DNA from: Leptoclinus maculatus
Lineage: Eukaryota; Chordata; Actinopteri; Perciformes; Stichaeidae
NCBI GenBank assembly: GCA_032191485.1
Contig: JAVDOI010000007.1
Span: 5,776,042-5,840,041, forward strand
Reading direction: 5' to 3'
DNA length: 64,000 nt
Both the position numbers and the translations under genes were made by a program. Positions 32,823-43,600 of the stretch are shown one piece after another (positions within the stretch are counted from its first letter, which is position 1; each line of letters starts with the position of its first letter). Under the pieces are notes generated by a model. That model saw nothing but the letters and a program-made list of their open reading frames with translations. It ran no database searches and was not told the DNA's origin.

Positions 32823-33533
32823 TCAATGTTTGAGGTCTGCTGCACAGTTGATGATTCGCCATTTACACACGGGAGCAGGTAAAACAAAATGCGTAGCGCC
32901 CTGTATACTGTCGAATACAAGACGTTTTCTAACATCCCCAAAAGCCGTGTTGACTCGGTCTCTTTTGATTGCGTTGTCAATTTTGCTAAACACCTTTTGC
33001 ATAGTCTCCCAGTCACACCACTGGATAAAGAAAACAATTTTAAACAATGAAACAAAATCATCCTCTGTGTTCGGGTGCATATTCTCTTTCCCCGCTCCAT
33101 GTGCTGCATCCATACTCTTCCGGTCTTCACAGACACTCAGAAAAATAAAATCATCTGCTTGTCTGAGTTGATTTGTCATCACGCGATGCATTTTAGGACC
33201 TGTAAGACTGGCCCACTGAGACATGTGAACCCAGTCTAGAATAACCAACTGCTCAATGCTCACACAGACGTCAGAACGGAACTGTTTCCAGTCTGTTGCA
33301 GACATGCACCCATTCACACTCCAACCCGATACACCCCCCACCTCAGTTTCCACACTTGATTCTGCACTGATATTGGCCCCAAATGTAACTTTCCCATCCT
33401 CATACCCCACTGTGTAAACATACCCATCGGCTCCCTCGGTTACTATCTCTAACACACCGGACTTCTCAGTAGTAAGGCCTCCCCTACGACGCCTCTTTTG
33501 CCGTGGGGCATCCACAACCATGTCTGCAGACAT
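32823..33533 (-). CDS. Unassigned 236-residue gene at the right end of the Polinton-like element
   Basis: The intact frame starts MSADMVVDAPRQKRRRRGG, with a basic cluster (QKRRRR) that could be a nuclear localisation signal, and runs to INCAADLKH. Mid-protein segments such as WVHMSQWASLTGPKMHR and FFIQWCDWETMQKVF are rich in Trp and look globular. No motif that I recognise. It is the outermost minus-strand gene, about 400 bp inside the right terminal repeat, a common place for early or accessory genes of such elements. A GTAGGT donor-like site lies just past the stop (about 32811). Confidence 0.55.
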   Translation of the reverse strand: MSADMVVDAPRQKRRRRGGLTTEKSGVLEIVTEGADGYVYTVGYEDGKVTFGANISAESSVETEVGGVSGWSVNGCMSATDWKQFRSDVCVSIEQLVILDWVHMSQWASLTGPKMHRVMTNQLRQADDFIFLSVCEDRKSMDAAHGAGKENMHPNTEDDFVSLFKIVFFIQWCDWETMQKVFSKIDNAIKRDRVNTAFGDVRKRLVFDSIQGATHFVLPAPVCKWRIINCAADLKH

Positions 33534-33711
33534 ACCTATAGCACAGCCGGCGTCTCATCCAAATAAGCAGGGAATGACATGTTTGATAGGTAGACCAGTT
33601 AGTCGAGAGCACAGCCAAAAAAAAGATCGTCCGTAGATGTTGTTGAGCCGAGACAGGATGTGATCCTCCAAAATCCAGAGTCAAAGTGTCTTGAAATGCA
33701 TTAGTCTACTC

Positions 33712-33712
<1 letters not shown>

Positions 33713-33751
<39 letters not shown>

Positions 33752-33780
33752 TACATATATATATATACATACATATATAC
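33713..33780. repeat. TA/CATA microsatellite
   Basis: Long TA run with CATA units just inside the right end of the Polinton-like element. Confidence 0.9.
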
Positions 33781-33936
33781 TACACCCACAAATAACACAC
33801 AGCCCTATATACGCCCCTATACACACCCCCTATTCACACCTCCACGGCCACACGCACTCTCATGCACGCGCAAAAAAAGTTCACCTTTCAGGTACTTTTT
33901 TTTTGTTTGTAAAAAAACCAAAAAAACAACAACTCT

Positions 33937-34017
33937 AATATGCTAATTGTTTCACGTGCACGCGCTAACTTTGTTCAGCTCCACATGCACGCGGAAACAT
34001 GCATATATATTACTACT
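33937..34017 (-). repeat. Right terminal inverted repeat of the Polinton-like element
   Basis: Inverse of the left repeat at 26069-26150; ends in TATTACTACT immediately before the GCTGTA target duplication. A TA/CATA microsatellite lies 150 bp inside it. Confidence 0.85.
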
Positions 34018-34023
34018 GCTGTA

Positions 34024-34910
34024 TTACTGATTTTGCTTCTGACCTCCCAAAACAAATTTCTAAAATATAGTTTTTGTTTAATGCTCTTTTGGCAAGTTTA
34101 TCTGCAACCTCATTACCGAACACAATATGTGATAAACTATGCTGCATTATGTGATTTTAATCCCGAACACAATACGTGATAAGTAAACACGTTATATTTG
34201 CAATAATTAAGCATAATTCTACTTCCAAAATATTGAATGAGAACACTATGAACTGTGGTGCCTGCCTAGGTGTTATATTTGTCAAATATGGGAAAATTAT
34301 GAAAATGATAACATAGTATACATCATATACTATATTATATTTATATTATGTGTCATTACATAATCACAAATATTATTCTGGTGTACATTGTATATCTAGA
34401 CTAGACTTGTTTAGTCTTTAATTGCTATTGTTAAGTTGTTATTTGACTTGTTGTATATACCTCTTTTTTATTTTAACATTTTCATATAAAAACAACAGCA
34501 TAACTTTTGAAGATACAACCTTGGTTTGACTAACTCACTCTGCTGAAGCCTCGTAATAACTTCAAATCAATAAAGAAAATATATATATTTTTTATTTAAA
34601 AGTATAAAGTAGCACAAAATGGACAAAAAAAGTAAGTACAAATACTTCAAAAATTGTATGAGTAAATGTGGGTCCTACTTACAGTCTGTTTGATAACACA
34701 ATGTATAAATCAACATGCAACAAATAGATGTGACGTAAATGTGGTGAATAGAAAATGTGAAAAAATAAACTTTATTTTATTTTCTACATTCAACTTTGTT
34801 GTATTTTCTTCCTCACTAAACATAACTGTCTATTTACCAGCAAGGACATAAGAAGTGCAATTACATAAGTAGGGGATTCCGTTGCCGGTGTTAACTCTTT
34901 ATATGCTAAC
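34024..34910. repeat. Segmental-duplication block (paralogue at 45636-46540)
   Basis: About 0.9 kb nearly identical to 45636-46540, starting with the end of the I-like LINE fragment and running through AT-rich non-coding DNA to 'ttaactctttatat'. It continues the block that is at 24780-26062 in this copy; the Polinton-like element separates the two halves. No gene recognised. Confidence 0.85.
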
Positions 34911-35058
34911 TGTGTTGCTAATTTTACAATTAAGACAAGACAAGACAAGATCAGAGGTGAGATCAGGATCTCTTACAGTTGACAATGTCTTTTGTCTGTG
35001 AGATTTGTACCCGTTAACTCCAGAGCGATGCTTGCATGTGTGCGTTTGTGTGGTACAG

Positions 35059-35130
35059 CTCAGAAATGCAGCAGAGACCAGACTGTCCAGAACACAGAGG
35101 GATCATGAATAAATACTTAGCAGACTGGAT
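35059..35130 (+). pseudogene. Isolated exon copy (paralogue of 58454-58525)
   Basis: A 72-nt exon-like segment with AG acceptor and GTAAGT donor, open in the same frame as its near-identical copy at 58454-58525 (residues including PDCPEHRGIMNKYLADW). The upstream ATG exon present at 58281 is missing here, replaced by a short AAGAC repeat (34933-34950), so this copy is probably a pseudogene fragment. Confidence 0.5.
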
Positions 35131-35144
35131 GTAAGTCATTTAAT

Positions 35145-36390
35145 CAGTGGCGGGCCGTGGATTTTATACCTGGGCCTTCAGTGCTGTCCTACTACAGTTG
35201 AATTACCTCCTAATAACCTCATTATGACACATCAATCCAGCAAACCTGCAGCGGATCCACGCATTCCACCACACAAGAGCACGAGCCATTCAAATATTAT
35301 TCATAAAAGCGACACGATAGACAAACAAACAGTAGTAACGTTACTATGTAAACAAACACACGCAGTTTGTCACTTACCCAAACTTAAAGAGTTTAATCCC
35401 AGTACATCGTTTCAGTTCCAGTAAGAAGTCCTTCTCGATTCATGAACGCCAGTGATGACAGTCGAGTCTCCCCAGTTGTATTTCGCCTGTCTGCTGCGGC
35501 AGGTTGGCAGCAGGGCTGGGTCCCCTCCTCCGCCGGGGCACCGGGGTTGTGGAGCTGTTTCCCTGCGAACGTGTTCGTTGAGTTCTAGATCCACTCGAGT
35601 CTCTCCAAAAGTTTTCAAAAGCACCGTAGCTTGTGTCCTGCCGTGCTATGGCATCCTCAGGTTAGCGTATAGCTCCAAACACCAGGAGCTCAGTTAAAAT
35701 GAAACACATTCCCAGCCATAAAATGTGCAACGCTTCTCCGACGCTGTCAGCCAGAAATACCGTTCATACAAATCCTTTTCCTGGCTGAGTCAGGGCTGCC
35801 AGCTGTGGTTGACTGACCATTTCTTACGATGTCCAGCTTTTCCTGAAATGTCCTTTCTTGAGAAAGGCGCTATCAGTAACTCCGCCACTAAATCCGTTTC
35901 TCTTCAGTCATTGAGTGTTCAATAAACAAAGCTGGGTAAAAAAAAAGAATAAACTACACCAAGCAAAACCCTACAAATATATAATTTCTTCCATATCTTT
36001 CAATTTGAACTCTTACTCCAACTAAGCTCTGCTGGCAAGTTAAATTTCATTTCACTTTAGTCACGTGCTCGCCCACTGACCAATCACAGCACACCCTGCA
36101 CTTCGCGGCAGAGCAGCACCTGGACATGTAATGATGACGTAGGTGTAGGCCGGCTAGTCAACAATATCGTCCCCATTCACTTAAACGGCACATGGAAGCA
36201 CTTTTGAGGCTGCAGGCCTGGGGCCTCTCTTCTACCGAGAGACACAGAGGTGAAATCTGATTGGATAAAAGCTCTACTTAAAACAAGCTGCACTGGAAGC
36301 AGAGCAACTGAGGAAGACAGTAGCTGTGCATTGAGAAAATAAGATAATGGGAAAAATATTTTTATAAATTATAATACATAAACGCCACTG
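35145..36390. mobile_element. Non-autonomous hAT element (CAGTGGCGGG ends)
   Basis: Starts CAGTGGCGGGCC and ends AACGCCACTG. The exact 8-bp duplication CATTTAAT is at 35137-35144 and 36391-36398. The paralogous site at 58532-58539 (AATTTAAT) is empty. 1246 bp, no transposase recognised. Confidence 0.85.
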
Positions 36391-36398
36391 CATTTAAT

Positions 36399-37496
36399 AT
36401 TATGTTACTTTATAATTTCAGTATCTATGTCAGCGAATGTGCTGCTACAGTATTACTACGTGTAATTTAACTTAATTTGTATCCAAGCTGACGGACACTG
36501 AAGTCAGTAAATATCAACGGTCACTTCTGATGACTTGGTAGTTTCTGTGCATCCAGCAGTTCTTGTGGCTGAATGTCTAATAATCTCAATAGTTTGACAA
36601 TAAATTAATATATTCTTTTAGAAACAGCAGAAAAAAAAAGAAATAAAATAAAAATGTGAGAATTTAAGAAAATACATGAATCACTTAACTGAGCTGAGTC
36701 AGTAAAATCAACGTCCTTTTCTGGAAGATCAAAACGACTATTAAATGTTAGGACCTTTGCCCCTTTATACTAATCTAATAAATAATTAAAGTGAGGAGTA
36801 CGGGGAAACTACTTTAAAGAATGAACTTTTCCTGAACTTCTCTGATATGTCTGCTTGGTAGTTTGTATATGCAACGGTTGCTGTGAGTGGATATCTTTTT
36901 CTTTTATTATTCCTTTATATTGAGATGGAAAAGCAAAACATTTTATTGTCTCCAAACACATAAACATATAATCATCTGTATGCCAATACACTTGTCTCCA
37001 TATTTACCCTTCAATCTTGGTAGGAAATTTACATATTTTTTAGGGGGCAATTTTTGCCCCCACTGTCTGAAATCCAGGGGCATTTAAAAAAATTGGGGGC
37101 ACTTTTTGAAACTTGTGAAATAACATTTAAACTTTGTTCTAAATAATAAATATACTTAATTAGGCTTACAGTATATGAGCAATTGTCATCAAATGGCAAT
37201 AATAAGACTATTAGGCAGTAGTCTACAGATTCAAAGTGTTTCCTTAGATTTTTTTTTTTTTTTAACAAAAACAAACAAAACATAAATCAGACAATCATAT
37301 TCAATTGTATTCGTATTTCTTTGTGGTTATTTATTGTTATTACATTTTTTAAACAAGTATTAACAATTAAGTCAACGATGCCTTGATTACATATACATCA
37401 GTCATTGTATAGAATTATTGAGAACAAATAGTCGAGGCGAAAATCAAAAACATTCTATGGCAACTGGACCAGGTCATATAGGCTACGATCAATCAT
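36399..37496. repeat. Segmental-duplication block downstream of zinc-finger gene B
   Basis: From about 36403 to 37020 matches 58545-59130 closely. About 37021-37490 has no counterpart there and includes a 'ggggcaatttttgccccc' small palindrome, so it is an insertion or was lost from the other copy. No gene recognised. Confidence 0.75.
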
Positions 37497-37666
37497 TTAG
37501 ATTAAACAAGAAAGAAACAAAAAGCATATTACTGCTGGTGAGGCTCTGGTTTCCGGGACATGAGTCATATGGTTCGACCAGGAACAACCGAAAAATCTAC
37601 ATTGAGCCGCCGCCCTATGGGCCCACCGCTCAAAGGGATATGCGGAGGGGTGATTGGGTAAAAGGG

Positions 37667-40600
37667 CTAAAGAGGATTCTTTCCTTTGTGAGTTTTCATG
37701 TGTACCTTTAGACCTCTGTTGCTCATAAGTCTTTTATCACAAACTGAGCAGCTGTAAGGTTTCTCTCCTGTGTGGATTCTCATGTGTTTCTTCAGAGCAC
37801 CACTTCCAATGAAACCGTGATTGCAAACTGAGCAGCTGTAAGGTTTCTCTCCTGTGTGGATTCTCATGTGTTCCTGTAAAACAGGTTTATATGCAAAAGA
37901 TTTCTTACAAACTGAGCAGCTGTAAGGTTTCTCTCCTGTGTGGATTCTCATGTGTATCTTCAGAGCACCACTTCCAATGAAACCGTGATTGCAAACTGAG
38001 CAGCTGTAAGGTTTCTCTCCTGTGTGGATTCTCATGTGTTCCTGTAAAACATGTTTATATGCAAAAGATTTCTTACAAACTGAGCAGCTGTAAGGTTTCT
38101 CTCCTGTGTGAATTCTCATGTGTGTCTTCAGAGTACCACTTCCAATGAAACCGTGATCACAAACTGAGCAGCTGTAAGGTTTCTCTCCTGTGTGGATTCT
38201 CATGTGTTCCTGTAAAACATGTTTATATGCAAAAGATTTCTTACAAACTGAGCAGCTGTAAGGTTTCTCTCCTGTGTGGATTCTCGTGTGTTTCTTTAAA
38301 TCTCCACTCCGTGCGAAAGATTTCTTGCAAACTGAGCAGCTGAAAGGTTTCTCTCCTGTGTGGATTCTCATGTGTCTCTTCAGATCTCCACTTCCAATAA
38401 AACCGTGATCACAAACTGAGCAGCTGTAAGGTTTCTCTCCTTTGTGGATTCTCATGTGCCTCTTCAGAGTTCTTCTGGTGCCAAATGTTTTCTCACACTC
38501 AGAGCATCTAAATAGTTTCTCACCAGCATTACATCTTGAATCACTGACAAGGACTTTATCAGGTTTCAAAGAGTTTAAACCTGTTTCCATCTGTTCAGTT
38601 TGTCTTTGATGAAGCTCTGAGGACTGAGCCTCCTCTTCATCATCTTCACTCTTCACAGGAGTGAATGAGAACTTGACATCAGCCTCCTCCAGACCTTGAA
38701 GCTGCTCTCCCTCCTGACTGGTCCAGAGTTCCTCCTGGTCCTTTTTAATGTGTGGGGGCTCTGGGTCCTCCTGTTCCTCTTTAATGTGTGAGGGCTCTCG
38801 GTCCTCCTGGTCCAGACTGGAGCTCCACTCCTGCTGCTCAGGGGGAACCTCTTCTTTAACCACCAACAGCTGCTGGACGTCTGCAGGAAAACAGTAAACG
38901 CATACAGAGACGTTACAAAGACATTTTAGTATTGAGCAAATAGTCTCCTGTACGTACACTTTTTTTCCTGCCATCATTCCATCTTACACTCCCTGTGCAC
39001 ACTTACTGTCAAGTTATGTTCTTAATGTATGCACTTTCCCCACTTGAAAAGGATCGACGAGTCCACCCGAAGGGTCCCAACTGGATTCCACTCAATAACC
39101 AAACAACTTTTTCTTTTTCCTCCTTTTATTTTGGTAGCACTTCACTTCTCCGTAGTCTGCTGGGGAAGCAGCATTGGAGCCGGAGACACCAACAGACTTA
39201 ACAAACTAGTTAAGAAGGCCGGCTCCATCATTGGCTGCAAACAAGACAATCTGGAACAGGTGGTGGAGAGGACACTGAAGAAACTATTATCCATATTGGA
39301 TAACCCGGACCCTCTCCACCACCTACTGCAGGGACAGCGGAGCACTTTCTCCAACAGACTGATCCAGCTCCGCTGTCACAAGGACAGATACAGGAGAACA
39401 TTCCTGCCCTCTGCTATTACACTTTATAACAATTCACCTCTGGCCAAATCATCCTCCACATAACTACACACCGCTACACAGAAACAGTTGTTTGCTGTTG
39501 GTTGATTTTTTTACACTACTGTTTTTTTTATTTTTATTTAACACTAAGAATTCTATTTCATTGTATATACTGTGCATTTTTGTTATCTTATCTTCTTATA
39601 TAATATTTCCTACTCTGTTATTTGTGTATATATTGTGCATTTTTGAATACTTAATATTTTTTTTTTTCTTCATTTACTCTGTTACTTCGTTTGCAGAAGT
39701 ATATCCTTACTGCTGTAACATACAAATTTCCCCCTGGGGATGAATAAAGTATCCATCTATCTATCTTAAATATGCATGTGTCTATACATGGTAATCTGGC
39801 AATTTATAGAATTATTCAACTTATTGAGACATGTAATGTGGCTTTAAAACTCATTTTGAATTTAATTTCTTACTGTGTCAAAATTAATGTGTATTTGCAG
39901 ATGCCAAACATGCGGCAAGTTCGGAAGAGGGAGAGGAAGACGAGGAAGTGGACCCAGGAGGCCATGGCACAGGCCCTACAGGAGGTGAAAGCAGGCAGGC
40001 TCACTCTACGGCAGGCAGCCAACCAGTTTGGGGTCCCGAAGAGTGACCGAGTCAGTGGAAGGGTGTCCTCTGACTGTGTATGTGGTCAGAGGACACTCCT
40101 CACCCCTGAAGATGAGGATTCCCTGGTGGAGTACTGTTTGTATTCTGCCAGTCACGGGTTTCCACTGACGAAGCCTCAGGTCCTGGCCCACGCTCTGGCC
40201 ATCTATAACCTCCGCCACCAGGAAGCACCAAGAACCATGCTAGGCCAGACGTGGTGGATTAACTTCAGAGAGCGGTACCACCATCGCCTTACTGCCCGGA
40301 CCCCAGACATCATTGACCGTGGGAGGGCATCCTGCGCCAAGAGGGGGCCAATTGAGGAGTATTTCGGGCTTCTCACCACCACCCTGGAGGAGCACGGGTT
40401 GAGGGAGAAACCCTGCCAGATATACAACTGCGATGAGACGGGGTTTCAGCTGGACTCTACAAGAAGAAAGGTCATCGTGCCCAGGAGGACTAAACATGCT
40501 TACTGGCAGGCCCAGGGAACCAGAGACCACATCACCGTCCTGGCCTGCCTCAACGCGGCTGGGGAGGATGTCCCCCCATTCATCATCTACAAGGGGGGAT

Positions 40601-43600
40601 ATCCAGGGGGCCCCTATAACAAGGAAGGGGTTCCCGATGCCCTCTACGGGAAGTCGCCAGCAGAGTACATGGACAGTGAGCTGTTTAGGAAGTGGTTTGT
40701 TGGGCACTTCCTGAAGTTCGCCGCGCAGGAGCGCCCGCTGCTGCTCATCATGGATGGACATCAATCACACCTGGATCCAGAGCTGGTCCGGGCGGCACAG
40801 AGGGAGGTGGTCATTCTCCTGTGCCTGCCACCACATACGTCTCACATCCTTCAACCACTGGATGTGAGTTTCTTCGGACCCTTGAAGGCAGATTTCTCTG
40901 GTGTTGCAGGAGATCTGTCGGCAGTGAGCCACTCCTTCTTGGACACCAAGTTTTCAAGGGTCCTATGAGACTCCTACCAGAGGGTGAAGGATCGGAGACT
41001 GGTGGTGGCTGGGTTCAGGAGGTGTGGCCTCTACCCTCTGGACCCAATGGCCATCGACTGGTCACGGGTCATGCCGTCCGGGCCGTGGCGTGGGGCCTCC
41101 TCACCACCTCCGCCAACCCCATCGGCATCTTCCTGGGCTGCGCCTGATGTTGCCCTCCCCTCCCAGCATCCCCTTTCCCCAGGCCCTATCCCCAATCCCC
41201 AGAACCAACCTCCACCTGCCCGTCCTCCTCCCAATCCCTACATCACCCATCCCCTGGTAACATCAGGCCGGATAACAGTAGACCTGGCCCACCTCCTGGC
41301 CGAAATCAACTACAACCGCAACACCGGCAAGGTCAGGAGGAAGGGGGCAGAGGGCAGCAGCAGCGGGCCGGAGCCACTGGCACGGCAGCCACTTCCTCTA
41401 CTCTGTCTGTCGGCTCTCGCCCCAGCCGCAGAAGACCAGTGTCCCTCGGGGCTACTACAGCCACCAGCTCCGGACTTTCCATCGCCAGTCCCTCATCCCG
41501 CTCTGTCCTCTCTTGTGCCTCTCACGGTCCCTGGCTGCCTGCCAGCAGGACCACAACATCACCAACGAGCCTGCCTGCTGAGAAACACCGCCACCTTCCC
41601 CCGTCTCCTGGTCAGCGCATACCTATTTTGCATTTGAATTCACGTATAAATCAGAATGTATTAACTATTGTGACGCATAAACATTATTATGAGTATGTAT
41701 TTTAGTGATGCAACAGTAAAATATGATTATTATTTCAGAGCCTTCAACATCGGCTGCAAGACGTGGCCTCTATGGGTCCCAAACTCCTTCCGCTCCCTCC
41801 CACTGTAAATGCTTTAAATAATCTGAAACAACAATATTATAACATGATGGTGACATTAGCCATGATGAAGAGTAAACAAAGCATGGTTATGCTTTTTCTG
41901 TTATTTATACAGCATCCCAACCTGCAGAGACCAGACGATCATCCAGCTCCTCGTCTGCTGGACCCACGACATCCACCGGTAGTGTACTTCATGTAAACTT
42001 TCATTGTGTGCCAACTAGGGCTGCAACTAACGTTTATTTTAATAATCGATTAATCTGTCGATTATTTTTTCGATTAATCGGATAAAAAAGGCGAGTGAAT
42101 AAAAACGTGTCTTTAGTCTTGCAAACTATACCACCCCTGCTTTACTACTGTTATTAACGAGCTAACGCTAACTTGTCATCGCTGCGGACACCGGGCGGAT
42201 CCGCACATCGAACGCGCCTAGTTCCTCGCTTCAAAACGGAACAAAAGTAGGATTCTGTAGTGACTTACCCTGCTGTTGAACTCCCTTCCTCCTCATCAAG
42301 GGCTCCAACATGTTTACGTTTTAGGTGCTGAATCATCACCGTGGTGCTCCCGTGCCATGTCGCTTTTGGATATCTTGCAATTAACACACTTTTTCGATTT
42401 ATTTAGTGTGAAATGCTCCGCACCATGGATGACTTAGGTCGTACTGATTTCTCTGCCTCCGCCATGTGTTTCAGAACATTGTTACGTCTCTCCGGTGGTC
42501 TTTCCTCTACCTCCGATCCGCTCTTTTTTTTTTTTTTTATACTCAAACATCTCCACGACTTATTGAGTGGCGTAATAATCGCGCGACACAACGAATCGAT
42601 AATGAAATTCGTTGCCAACTCTTTTAATAATCGAATTTTATCGATTCGTTGTTGCAGCCCTAGTGCCAACCAATGAAAATCTGATAATTGTCTTTAATTC
42701 CAAGTAAAAAAAAAATTCTGTTAATAGGTCACACTCCTGAAGAGATGGAGTCGACAGTTTGGGGGTGTGGCCGGTGCCGGGAACCTGACCCTCCCGAGAG
42801 CTCGCAGAGATTGGTGTCGTGGGTCCAGTGTGACAGCTGCCACACATGGTATCACACCATGTGTGTGGGCTAGGACAAGGAGCTGGATGATGAAGAGGAT
42901 TATTTTAAATGTCATTTGTGTCCTGATTTTTTATTTAATTTTTGATTCGTTTGTTTTTAAATAAATATTTGCATCATCTTTTCAATCACAAGTTATTTGT
43001 CTTTCACTTTAACAATATAGCTTTTCAATCATGAATACTTTGTGTTTTTAGTTGTAATAGAACTCTTACTCTGGACTGTGTGTTACGATAGTAATTGTTA
43101 TATACAGTACTGTGTAAAACTTTTAGGCAGGTGCATGTGGAAAAAATGCTGTAAACTAAGAATGCTTTCAAAAATATAAATAATTGTTTATGGCAAACTG
43201 AGCACAGCAACAAGACACAAGGTAGTTATACTGCATCAGCAAGGTCTCTCCCAGACAAAGATTTCAAAGCAGACTGGGGTTTCAAGATGTGCTGTTCAAG
43301 CTCCTTTGAAGAAGCACAAAGAAACGGGCAACATTGAGGATCGTAGACGCAGTGGTCAGCCAAGGAAACATTAAGTATACAGCCAACGTCATTAAGTACT
43401 ATCTTCAGCGTGAAGAACAACAAGAAGTCCTGGAAGTGATGGTATGGCCCCCGCAGAGCCCTGATTTCAACATCATCGAGTCTCTCTGGGATAACATGAA
43501 GAGACAGAAGGATTTGAGGAAGCCTACATCCACATGAGAGTGCAAGTGTACCTATAATAATTGATGCTGTTTTAAAGGCAAAGGGTGGTCACACCAAATA

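Larger units (their letters stand above)
26069..34017. mobile_element. Maverick/Polinton-like element (7.95 kb)
   Basis: Both ends start with AGTAGTAATATA and have inverted repeats of about 80 bp. The 6-bp duplication GCTGTA flanks it (26063-26068 and 34018-34023), and the paralogous locus retains one uninterrupted GCTGTA at 45630-45635. AG ends with a 6-bp duplication and a retroviral-type integrase are the hallmarks of Polintons and of related endogenous adintovirus-like elements. Contents: plus-strand genes at 26901-27665 and 28900-29670; minus-strand integrase (30092-30640) and further minus-strand genes (30885-31141, 31905-32710, 32823-33533). No protein-primed DNA polymerase, capsid or packaging ATPase is seen, so it is a deletion derivative. 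A hAT element (27969-28889) and other repeats have inserted into it. Confidence 0.85.

Noticed and set aside
37667..38977. Start of zinc-finger protein B at 38977 (MMAGKKVYVQE...)
   Set aside because: That extension reads through a good CCTGCAG acceptor; gene A lacks it and the separate first exon MSKVQML joins in phase.
40240..40764. Minus-strand 174-codon frame
   Set aside because: Antisense of the pogo DDE domain; the catalytic motifs are on the plus strand.
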